A DNA stretch of 13,586 bases from assembly GCA_043775055.1 (NCBI GenBank), contig JAYVSU010000125.1, positions 1 through 13,586 on the forward strand. Direction: 5' to 3'. This DNA is from Aalborgiella sp043775055. Its GTDB lineage: Bacteria > Pseudomonadota > Gammaproteobacteria > Burkholderiales > Burkholderiaceae_C. The notes beneath the pieces were generated by a model. That model made no database searches, was not told where the DNA came from, and saw nothing but the letters and a program-made list of their open reading frames with translations. This document shows positions 1 to 6,434 of the stretch, piece after piece; the first letter of the stretch is position 1; each line of letters starts with the position of its first letter. A program made the position numbers and the translations under genes.

Positions 1-1
1 C

Positions 2-2284
2 TACGCCATGTTCACCCAGCTGCTGCATTACGTGCAGGTGGCGCTGAACAAAGGCGAGACAGTGGCACCGTTTTTAGCCGTCATCGACACCGAAAAAGCC
101 GCTTTGATGAAAAGCGCGGACGTGTTGCCGTTTTTGGCCAAAAAAACCATCAAATGGGGCAAATCTGCCAGCCAATACACCCAAGAGGCGCTGGCCGAGA
201 TTTCTGCCCACATTGGCGCGCACTTTGTGTCGTTCAAAATCGCGACCCATGAGGACGAGTTTGTCAGCACCGTCAAAGCCGCTATCAAGTCGGGCGACAT
301 CATCCGCACCCCCATCACGCCAGACAATTTGAAGCAAGTGTTTGATAAATGGGTGGCGATGGTGGGGCGCGAGATCACCGGCGTGGCTGAAGAAGACTAC
401 GCGCTTTTGTTTTTTGCCGACATCATGCACGATGGCACGGTCTCTACCCACGCCAACCTGCCCGCCGAGCTGCTGCATAAAAACGGTGCGCCTGTGTTCA
501 GCCTAGGCGGCAAAATTTACGAGCTGGGCAGCAAAGAGGGCTACCGCCAGTTTTGGGCGATCTACCACAAGCCACCCAAAGCCGAGCACCGCAATTACCT
601 GCTAGAGCGCCGCGACAGCCTGATTCCGCTGGACGAGCGCAGCTTCAAAGGCGCTTATTACACGCCGCTGGCGGTGGTTGACAAAGCGTATGACACGCTG
701 GCTGCCACGCTGGGCAAAAACTGGCAAAAAGACTACATCGTGTGGGACATGTGCTGCGGTGTTGGCAACCTAGAAGTCAAACACAGCAACCCGCGCAATA
801 TCTACATGTCCACGCTGGACGAGGCAGACATAGACGTGATGAAAGCCACCAAAACCTGTGTGTCTGCGCAGCGGTTTCAATACGACTATTTGAACGACGA
901 TATTGATGACTTTGGCAACATCGACTACACCCTGACCGACAAAGTGCCCGTTGGGCTGCGGGCGGCGATTGCGGAGGGGAAGAAGATACTGGTGTTGATT
1001 AATCCGCCGTATGGGGAAACTGGCGCGGGTATTGGCAAGGGAGACAAAAATAAGAAAGGCGTGGAACAGACCCGCATCAATGCAACCATGACTGACGTTG
1101 GCTATGCCAGCAAAGAGCTGTTCGTTCAATTCATGGCACGCATTGCCAAGGAATTACCCACTGCCACGCTAGCGATGTTTAGCAAACTGAAGTATGTGAA
1201 CTCGCCCAATTTCGAGAAATTTCGCTACTGCTGGAACGCAGAGTACCAAGGTGGGTTCGTCGTCCACAGTCAAGCGTTTGACGGATTGAGCGGCGATTTT
1301 CCGATTGGTTTTCTAATCTGGAAAACCAACCAGAGCGCAAAGAAAAAGACGCCCATCACGGAAATCACCATTGAGGTGCTCGACAAAAAGGCGCAGCGAA
1401 TTGGTGAAAAAAAGTTTTACAACTTGCCGAACAGCACTTTTTTGAACGTGTGGATGGACAAGACGGCTACCAATGACGAGTTGGCGTTACCACTCTCGAA
1501 TGCCATCAAAGTGTCCAGTAACCCAAGACTTAAAAAATCTTGCGACAGTATGAAAGGCTTTTTGTTCGCGGGAAACAATGATTTTCAAAACGCCCAAACT
1601 GGGACATTAATTTCATCGTCGATTTATACAGGGCGCAATGGTGGAGGTGTTTACATTACTGACGATAACCTCTGGCAGGCGGCTGTTGTCTTTTCAGTAC
1701 GTCGCTTAATAAAGCAAACTTGGCTAAACGACCGCGACCAGTTTTTACAGCCCACTGAGCCATTAACCAACGAATTCAAGTCTGATTGCCTGCTTTGGAT
1801 GCTTTTCAACGGCAGCAACTTGACCGCCAGTGCCGACAAATTAGCCTGGAACGGCAAAGAATGGTCTATCGTTAACCACTTTATCCCCTTCACCGAAGCA
1901 GAAGTCGGCGCGAACGGGCGGTTTGAGTCGGACTTTATGGTGCGGTACTTGGCCGCCCTTCGACAGGCTCAGGATGAAAGAGGGGGGAAGGCTCAGGGTG
2001 AACGGAATTACTTGTCCCCAGAGGCAAAAGCCGTCTTATCCACTGGCAAAACCCTGTGGCAAGCCTACTTCAAAAATATCGACAAAGACGGCCGCTCCGT
2101 GCGCGACGAGCTGAAATTGAACCGCCCAGACGTCGGCTGGTACCAAATCCGCAACGCCCTGAAGCGGCGCAACGAAAGCGGCGACGTCGCTCCCGTGGAC
2201 TTCAGCGCGTTTGAGGAAGCCTACAAACTGCTAGGCGACAAGCTGCGGCCACAGGTATACGAGCTGGGGTTTTTGCGGGTTTAG
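2..2284 (+). CDS. DNA N6-adenine methyltransferase, possibly type IIG restriction-modification enzyme (5' end cut)
   Basis: This protein probably methylates adenine in DNA at a specific site. Numbering from the ATG at 8, it shows motif X (F213-K-G-A-Y-Y-T-P), the S-adenosylmethionine-binding motif I (D247-M-C-C-G-V-G) and the catalytic motif IV N332-P-P-Y, in the order expected of gamma-class N6-adenine enzymes. Residues after about 400 would hold target recognition. The frame is open through the left edge (codons TAC GCC precede the ATG), and residues 1-200 look like the tail of a further domain, so the true start is probably outside the window. If a nuclease domain lies there, this would be a single-chain type IIG enzyme; no nuclease motif is visible here. 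The stretch 1320-1900 looks more AT-rich than both ends of the gene. An interspersed repeat is read in frame as residues 650-666. No separate restriction subunit follows. The methyltransferase class is secure; the subtype is not. Confidence 0.85.
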   Translation, partial: YAMFTQLLHYVQVALNKGETVAPFLAVIDTEKAALMKSADVLPFLAKKTIKWGKSASQYTQEALAEISAHIGAHFVSFKIATHEDEFVSTVKAAIKSGDIIRTPITPDNLKQVFDKWVAMVGREITGVAEEDYALLFFADIMHDGTVSTHANLPAELLHKNGAPVFSLGGKIYELGSKEGYRQFWAIYHKPPKAEHRNYLLERRDSLIPLDERSFKGAYYTPLAVVDKAYDTLAATLGKNWQKDYIVWDMCCGVGNLEVKHSNPRNIYMSTLDEADIDVMKATKTCVSAQRFQYDYLNDDIDDFGNIDYTLTDKVPVGLRAAIAEGKKILVLINPPYGETGAGIGKGDKNKKGVEQTRINATMTDVGYASKELFVQFMARIAKELPTATLAMFSKLKYVNSPNFEKFRYCWNAEYQGGFVVHSQAFDGLSGDFPIGFLIWKTNQSAKKKTPITEITIEVLDKKAQRIGEKKFYNLPNSTFLNVWMDKTATNDELALPLSNAIKVSSNPRLKKSCDSMKGFLFAGNNDFQNAQTGTLISSSIYTGRNGGGVYITDDNLWQAAVVFSVRRLIKQTWLNDRDQFLQPTEPLTNEFKSDCLLWMLFNGSNLTASADKLAWNGKEWSIVNHFIPFTEAEVGANGRFESDFMVRYLAALRQAQDERGGKAQGERNYLSPEAKAVLSTGKTLWQAYFKNIDKDGRSVRDELKLNRPDVGWYQIRNALKRRNESGDVAPVDFSAFEEAYKLLGDKLRPQVYELGFLRV
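1956..2005 (+). repeat. Interspersed repeat inside the methyltransferase coding frame
   Basis: The segment starts with CCCTTCGACAGGCTCAGGAT and, 10 bp after that first unit, repeats the second half as AGGCTCAGGGTGAACGG (1989-2005). The same core recurs in the spacer at 4591-4614. It is translated as a polar, Gln/Arg/Gly-rich stretch (about residues 650-666) and leaves the frame open. Similar sequences are common dispersed repeats in Comamonadaceae-type genomes, as far as I recall. Confidence 0.75.
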
Positions 2285-2312
2285 TCTGCGGATTTTAAAA
2301 TTCCCCTTCATC

Positions 2313-2340
2313 CGTCATTCCCGCGAAGGCGGGAATCCAT
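2313..2340 (+). repeat. dRS3-like hairpin repeat, left arm of a 28-bp inverted pair
   Basis: It contains ATTCCC-GCGAAGGC-GGGAAT (2317-2336), which fits the ATTCCC-N8-GGGAAT form of the Neisseria dRS3 repeat, and can fold as an 8-bp stem with a GAAG loop. It begins 29 bp after the methyltransferase stop, so it could stop or protect that transcript, although no T-run follows. Its 28 bases are the exact reverse complement of 2385-2412. Confidence 0.85.
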
Positions 2341-2384
2341 AAAGTATTGACAGAAACCAAACGACCTTTGCGCTAAGCCAGCCC

Positions 2385-2412
2385 ATGGATTCCCGCCTTC
2401 GCGGGAATGACG
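2385..2412 (-). repeat. dRS3-like hairpin repeat, right arm of the 28-bp inverted pair
   Basis: This is the exact reverse complement of 2313-2340, separated from it by 44 bp. It folds on itself (8-bp stem, CTTC loop, 2389-2408), and the two copies together could form a longer cruciform or transcript hairpin with 28 paired bases. The match ends abruptly on both sides. Confidence 0.85.
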
Positions 2413-2445
2413 AGAAATATTGCTATATTTTTAATGGCACTATAA

Positions 2446-2470
2446 GCAGTAAATACGCCGGCTAAAGCCA
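2446..2470 (+). repeat. 25-bp interspersed repeat, copy A (left of the ORF6N gene)
   Basis: The core AAATACGCCGGCTAAAG matches 3147-3171 at 22 of 25 positions in the same orientation. Weaker similarity extends about 25 bp to the left (from about 2421). It lies in the 216-bp gap between the methyltransferase and ORF6N genes, which otherwise holds only the inverted pair and AT-rich sequence. Confidence 0.65.
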
Positions 2471-2500
2471 AAAACTGTTATTAAATAGTGCTTTCACGGA

Positions 2501-3073
2501 TTACTTCTTAGATTTGTCTTCAAGTGCTACAAATCCAATGGGGCGTTTGACTGGTGCTATGGGTGTCGTTAACTCTTTAAGTGCTTCAAAGACTTGTCGA
2601 AGCTGCGCCCGAGTGGTTTGGCTGAAATTGTGGTGCTGCGCGTCTAAGGCTTCGGTTTTTTCTTCTAATTCCTTTAGCCGTTTCGCTAAATCAATATGTA
2701 GGCTAGCCGCTTGTCGCAACTGTATGAAAGCCCGGACAATATAGATCCCCATTTCGACGGCTTGCGTTGAAGCCAGCACATTTGCGGCTTGGATAGCGCC
2801 ATGTTCGGTAAACACGAAGGGGAGCGATTTAGAGAATTTCAACTTTGCGAGGTGGTCGCAATTTGCGACCACCTCAGCTTTCTCCGCCTCATTCAGCTGA
2901 AACATAAAGTCAACAGGGAAACGCTCTTTGTTGCGCTTAACTTGCTCATTCAGTCGTTTGGTAGGTACGCCGTACAAAGCGGCTAAGTCCGCATCAATCA
3001 TCACTTTTTGACCACGGACGACCAATATTTGATGCTCAATTTTCGGTAGCAGTTGAAGTGATGCGGTGACCAT
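2501..3073 (-). CDS. ORF6N-domain (phage antirepressor-like) DNA-binding protein
   Basis: A 190-residue protein with an ORF6N domain at about residues 14-100, a family found in phage antirepressor-like and mobile-element regulatory proteins. Visible signatures are V-R-G-Q-K-V-M-I-D-A-D-L-A-A-L-Y-G-V (19-36), N-E-Q-V-K-R-N-K-E-R-F-P (42-53) and the F-T-E-H-G-A segment near residue 90. Residues about 120-170 are rich in Leu, Glu, Lys and Gln and look like a coiled coil, probably for oligomerisation. The length is usual for stand-alone chromosomal members. The ATG at 3073 has no good ribosome-binding site; the upstream sequence is very AT-rich and holds a LexA-like box. Direct copies of a 25-bp repeat lie on both sides. 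The family is clear; the target and biological role are unknown. An SOS-controlled antirepressor-type role is inference. Confidence 0.9.
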   Translation of the reverse strand: MVTASLQLLPKIEHQILVVRGQKVMIDADLAALYGVPTKRLNEQVKRNKERFPVDFMFQLNEAEKAEVVANCDHLAKLKFSKSLPFVFTEHGAIQAANVLASTQAVEMGIYIVRAFIQLRQAASLHIDLAKRLKELEEKTEALDAQHHNFSQTTRAQLRQVFEALKELTTPIAPVKRPIGFVALEDKSKK

Positions 3074-3086
3074 AGAAACGGATTTT

Positions 3087-3106
3087 AACTGATTAAATAT
3101 ACAGTA
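3087..3106 (-). promoter_or_regulatory. Putative LexA (SOS) box upstream of the ORF6N gene
   Basis: Read on the minus strand the site is TACTGTATATTTAATCAGTT. It matches the E. coli-type LexA consensus at 16 of 20 positions and has the CTGT-N8-xCAG core with one mismatch in the right half (TCAG for ACAG). It ends 13 bp before the ATG at 3073. Just upstream on the same strand is TGATATTTA, which could act as an extended -10. Binding is not shown, and AT-rich DNA can give chance matches. Confidence 0.45.
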
Positions 3107-3146
3107 TTAAATATCAAATTTAACTATTATTTTGATAGCTTCTTGG

Positions 3147-3171
3147 GCAATAAATACGCCGGCTAGAGTCA
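3147..3171 (+). repeat. 25-bp interspersed repeat, copy B (right of the ORF6N gene)
   Basis: The core AAATACGCCGGCTAGAG matches copy A at 2446-2470 (22 of 25), in the same orientation and about 700 bp away. The left flank TTTTGATAGCT resembles the start of dispersed repeats I associate with Comamonadaceae. It sits in the gap between the ORF6N promoter and the pfp stop. Confidence 0.65.
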
Positions 3172-3209
3172 TATTCGACCTTATTTTGGCGTACTTTTAT
3201 GGCAAAACC

Positions 3210-4565
3210 TCACTTCACATCAAACTTAGGCAACTTCTTCTCCACCGCCACATTCTTCAGCTGCACATACACCGGCAAGCCGTTTTTGTATTTCGGGTAG
3301 TCTTCACCGGCAATCAGCGGGTTTAAATACTTTTTGCATTTGTCGGTGATGCCAAAGCCGTCTTTGCTGATGAAGTTGCGGGGCATGAATTTCTCGACGT
3401 TGGCGACTTTGGCGAGGTCTGCCACGCCGATTTTGTATTTGTACGGCACGTCGGAGATGCGCTCTACCGTGGGCATGACGGCGTTTTTGCCAGCCAAGGC
3501 GAGTTTGACGGCGCTTTGGCCGAGTTCGTAGGCTTGTTGTACGTCGGTTTTGGAGGCGATGTGGCGGGCGGCGCGTTGCAGGTAGTCGGCAACTGCCCAG
3601 TGGAATTTGTAGCCCAAAGCTTCTTTGACCATGTTTGCCACCACCGGTGCAGCGCCGCCGAGTTGGGCGTGGCCGAAGGCGTCTTTGCTGCCTTGTTCGG
3701 CCAAAAACGTGCCGTCTGGGTAGTGGCAGCCTTCGGAAACGACAACGGTGCAGTAGCCGTGTTCTTTGACCAATTTATCCACGCGAGCGAGGAATTTCTT
3801 TTGGTCAAACACGATTTCGGGGAACAGGACGACGACCGGAATGCCGTGGTCTTCAATCAAACCACCGGCAGCGGCGATCCAGCCCGCATGGCGGCCCATG
3901 ACTTCTAAAACAAAGACTTTGGTGGAGGTTTTGCACATGGAGCGCACGTCAAACGAGGCTTCGAGTGCCGACACGGCCACGTATTTGGCGACCGAGCCAA
4001 AGCCCGGGCAGCAGTCGGTGATGGGCAGGTCGTTGTCCACGGTTTTGGGCACGTGGATGGCTTGCAGCGGGTAGTTCATCGCCTTGGATAACTGGCTGAC
4101 CTTGAAGCAGGTGTCCGCCGAGTCGCCACCGCCGTTGTAGAAAAAGTAGCCAATGTTGTGCGCTTTGAAGACTTCAATCAGGCGCTCGTACTCGACCTTG
4201 TTGGCTTCCAGCGACTTGAGCTTGAAGCGGCAAGAGCCAAACGCACCTGACGGGGTGGAGCGCAGGGCGGCAATGCTGCTGGCAGATTCTTTGCTGGTGT
4301 CGATCAAATCTTCGGTCAACGCGCCAATGATGCCGTTACGGCCGGCGTAGACTTTGCCGATTTTGTCTTTGTGCAAACGCGCAGTTTCAATCACGCCACA
4401 CGCAGAGGCGTTGATGACGGAGGTTACGCCGCCAGATTGGGCGTAGAAGGCGTTCATTTTCTTGATTTTAGGTGCTGTTTTGACTGTAGACGTCGTATTT
4501 ATTGGTTTTGTTGCTACTTTTTTTGTAGCTGTTTTGATAATTTTTGTAAGATTTTTGGTGGCCAT
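3210..4565 (-). CDS. pfp: Pyrophosphate-dependent 6-phosphofructokinase
   Basis: It interconverts fructose 6-phosphate and fructose 1,6-bisphosphate using PPi instead of ATP, a reversible cytosolic step of glycolysis and gluconeogenesis. Visible motifs: S-G-G-V (44-47) in the phosphate-binding loop, G145-G-G-D148-S, P173-K174-T-V-D177-N-D179 with the catalytic Asp, and M223-G-R in sugar-phosphate binding. The Lys of PKTxDND and the Asp148 of the GGxDS motif point to PPi rather than ATP. The catalytic body begins at M37 (codon 4457-4455); residues 1-36 are an extra tail of mostly Lys, Thr, Ala and Ile. I keep the longer start because AAGGAAA lies at the right distance before the ATG at 4565, while M37 has only a weak AAGAAA. 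The DUF2069 gene lies 64 bp upstream on the same strand, with a dispersed repeat in the gap, so cotranscription is possible but uncertain. Confidence 0.95.
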   Translation of the reverse strand: MATKNLTKIIKTATKKVATKPINTTSTVKTAPKIKKMNAFYAQSGGVTSVINASACGVIETARLHKDKIGKVYAGRNGIIGALTEDLIDTSKESASSIAALRSTPSGAFGSCRFKLKSLEANKVEYERLIEVFKAHNIGYFFYNGGGDSADTCFKVSQLSKAMNYPLQAIHVPKTVDNDLPITDCCPGFGSVAKYVAVSALEASFDVRSMCKTSTKVFVLEVMGRHAGWIAAAGGLIEDHGIPVVVLFPEIVFDQKKFLARVDKLVKEHGYCTVVVSEGCHYPDGTFLAEQGSKDAFGHAQLGGAAPVVANMVKEALGYKFHWAVADYLQRAARHIASKTDVQQAYELGQSAVKLALAGKNAVMPTVERISDVPYKYKIGVADLAKVANVEKFMPRNFISKDGFGITDKCKKYLNPLIAGEDYPKYKNGLPVYVQLKNVAVEKKLPKFDVK

Positions 4566-4570
4566 GCTTG

Positions 4571-4577
4571 TTTCCTT
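4571..4577 (-). promoter_or_regulatory. Ribosome-binding site supporting the long pfp start
   Basis: Minus-strand AAGGAAA lies 5 bp (7 bp from its AGGA core) before the ATG at 4565. It decides for the start that includes the Lys-rich tail over the internal M37. Confidence 0.65.
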
Positions 4578-4590
4578 TTATTTGAGAGAG

Positions 4591-4614
4591 CCCTTCGACA
4601 GGCTCAGGACGAAC
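4591..4614 (+). repeat. Interspersed repeat between the DUF2069 and pfp genes
   Basis: CCCTTCGACAGGCTCAGGAC followed by GAAC. It matches the repeat at 1956-1978 inside the methyltransferase gene, with one difference over the first 23 bases (GGAC against GGAT). It occupies much of the 64-bp spacer upstream of pfp. Confidence 0.75.
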
Positions 4615-4629
4615 TGATGAGGGAGGGTT

Positions 4630-5121
4630 TTAAACGGAAGATGTGTTTTGAGCAGGTGGGGTGTCGTATTTCAGGACGTCAGTGTCAATGTCGGTGTGTG
4701 CGCCCAAAGCATCAGCAACGGCTTGGGCGGTTTTGGCGGCAATCAAGCGTTGGCGCACATGCAAGGCACAGGCGGTGAAGAGGATGACGCACAGCACCAC
4801 CTCGGCCATGGCGTAATAGTTGCTTGGCGCTTTGTCGCCCCAAGCGCGCACCACGCCTTCAATGAAGTACAGCCACACAAACAGGCTGACCCAGCGGTAG
4901 GTGAACATGCGGTTTTTGAGCAAACCCGCCAGCGGCAGGCACAGCGGCAAGACCTTGAGCGCCAGCACCGAGCCGCCTGGGCGCAACGGCGCTAGCCACA
5001 GCTCCCACAATAAACCCAGCAAAATCAAACCGAGCAAGCTGCCCACAGCGGCGAGTCGGGTGAGCAGGACGTACTGCGGCGGTTTGGAGATGAGAGGCGT
5101 AGAGGAGGGGGAGGCTGGCAT
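4630..5121 (-). CDS. DUF2069 family inner-membrane protein
   Basis: A small integral membrane protein of 163 residues with about four hydrophobic helices: roughly residues 20-45, 50-68, 72-95 and 105-125. The segment with M-F-T-Y-R-W and F-I-E-G-V-V-R-A-W, plus the Y-Y-A-M-A-E-V-V-L helix, is typical of the DUF2069 family of proteobacteria. The tail after about 130 is polar and probably cytosolic. The frame stays open upstream to 5472, but that part runs through the divergent YihY gene and is not membrane-like, so I start at the ATG at 5121, where the family begins; no clear ribosome-binding site is seen there. It points the same way as pfp and diverges from the YihY gene across 88 bp. Its function is not known. 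Confidence 0.85.
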   Translation of the reverse strand: MPASPSSTPLISKPPQYVLLTRLAAVGSLLGLILLGLLWELWLAPLRPGGSVLALKVLPLCLPLAGLLKNRMFTYRWVSLFVWLYFIEGVVRAWGDKAPSNYYAMAEVVLCVILFTACALHVRQRLIAAKTAQAVADALGAHTDIDTDVLKYDTPPAQNTSSV

Positions 5122-5209
5122 GTGGAAATTGACGTTTTGAACGATATTTTGAATGTTTTTGTAGCTGGCGTAGCTGAAATATGACGCTGAACAATGCCAT
5201 GATAGCGGG

Positions 5210-6421
5210 ATGCAGAAATTACGAGCTTGGATACAAGATTTTATGCGCGAAGCGCTCACCTTTCCGTGGAAAAACACGGCTTGGACGCTGCGCGAGCGCT
5301 TTAAAGAAGACCAATTGGGGCTGACCGCCAGCAGTTTGACCTTTACCACCATCATTTCCATCGTGCCGCTGTTTACCGTGGCGTTGGCGGTGTTCAGCGT
5401 TTTCCCGATGTTTGCCAAGATGCAGTCAACCCTGCAACTGTGGCTGGTGGAGAGCTTGATTCCCGACAACATCTCGCGCCAAGTGCTGAGCTATTTGGGC
5501 CAATTTGCCTCTAAAGCCAGCAAAATTGGCTGGGTGGGCGCGGTGGCGTTTTTGGTGACGGCGTTGATGCTGATTTTGACGATTGATGGCAAGTTGAATG
5601 ACATTTGGCGTGTCCGCAAAACCCGCTCGTTGACGCGGCGGGTGCTGATTTATTGGGCCATTTTGACGCTCGGGCCGTTGCTGCTAGGCCTGAGTTTGAC
5701 GCTCAGCTCCTATGCGGTGTCGGCTTCCAAAGGTATTGTTTCTGTGTTGCCAAGCAGTGTGAATCTGCTCCTTGACGTGCTCGAGTACAGCGTTTTGGTG
5801 GTCAGCATGGCGGCAATGTACCGTTTTGTACCCAATACCAAGGTGGCTTGGTCGCATGCTTTTCTGGGCGGCGTGTTTGTGGCGACGGGTATGGAGTTGG
5901 CCAAACGGGTGCTGAGCTGGTATTTGGGGCAAGTTCCGACGTATTCGGTCGTTTACGGTGCCTTTGCAACGGTGCCGATTTTGCTGATTTGGATTTATGT
6001 GGCGTGGGCCATTGTGCTTTTGGGCGCGGTGGTTGCGGCTTATTTGCCCAGCTTACTCAGCGGCATCGCACGACGCGGCGACACGCCGGGCTGGAATTTT
6101 CAGCTGGCTTTAGAGATGCTGCAGCAATTGAATCAAAGTACAGGTAACCAAGGCTCAGGTAAGAGTTTGGCGCAACTGTCGCAAAACCTGCGGGTAGACG
6201 ATTTGCAGCTTGAAGAAGCCTTGCAAACTTTGGTCAGCCTAGACTGGATTGGCCGCTTGGAAGAGGAAGAGGCGCGCTACGTGCTGCTGGTGGATTTGGA
6301 CAAAACCCCATTAGCACCCTTGGCAGAGCGCTTGCTGCTGCCCGTCAAGCTAAGCACCCAAGCCATGTGGGAAAAGAGCCAGTGGCCGTCTATTTATGTG
6401 GCTGATGTGCTATCAAAATAG
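5210..6421 (+). CDS. YihY/BrkB family inner-membrane protein with C-terminal winged-helix-like domain
   Basis: A 403-residue membrane protein of the YihY (formerly misassigned RNase BN, also BrkB) family. Residues about 38-285 hold around six membrane helices. Family signatures are L-T-A-S-S-L-T-F-T-T-I-I-S-I-V-P-L near residue 37, the D-G-K-L-N-D-I-W-R-V segment near 125 and the final V-P-I-L-L-I-W-I-Y-V-A-W helix near 260. After the helices, about residues 295-375 form a soluble region with alternating short helices and the pattern L-A-Q-L-S-Q-N-L...L-E-E-A-L-Q-T-L, which resembles the winged-helix tail seen in longer betaproteobacterial members. The physiological role of the family is unsettled. 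The exported protease-like gene starts 13 bp after the stop, so the two are probably cotranscribed. No clear ribosome-binding site precedes the ATG at 5210. Confidence 0.92.
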   Translation: MQKLRAWIQDFMREALTFPWKNTAWTLRERFKEDQLGLTASSLTFTTIISIVPLFTVALAVFSVFPMFAKMQSTLQLWLVESLIPDNISRQVLSYLGQFASKASKIGWVGAVAFLVTALMLILTIDGKLNDIWRVRKTRSLTRRVLIYWAILTLGPLLLGLSLTLSSYAVSASKGIVSVLPSSVNLLLDVLEYSVLVVSMAAMYRFVPNTKVAWSHAFLGGVFVATGMELAKRVLSWYLGQVPTYSVVYGAFATVPILLIWIYVAWAIVLLGAVVAAYLPSLLSGIARRGDTPGWNFQLALEMLQQLNQSTGNQGSGKSLAQLSQNLRVDDLQLEEALQTLVSLDWIGRLEEEEARYVLLVDLDKTPLAPLAERLLLPVKLSTQAMWEKSQWPSIYVADVLSK

Positions 6422-6434
6422 GAACTAAACAGGC

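Noticed and set aside
2285..2500. CRISPR-like or transposon-end structure in the repeat-rich gap
   Set aside because: Only one inverted pair and one dispersed repeat are present; there is no regular repeat-spacer pattern, transposase or target duplication.
2..3073. A complete defence island made of the methyltransferase and the ORF6N gene
   Set aside because: No restriction subunit, helicase or toxin is visible, and the two genes are on opposite strands with repeats between them; the methyltransferase is cut by the edge, so its partners cannot be judged.
3464..3908. Long open frames on both strands inside pfp (for example plus strand 3516-3908)
   Set aside because: They are shadows of the high-GC pfp coding sequence with no family motifs or start signals.
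5122..5472. Upstream extension of the DUF2069 frame, which would give a 280-residue protein
   Set aside because: It runs antisense through the YihY gene and its extra residues show no family likeness; the DUF2069 sequence fits a start at 5121.
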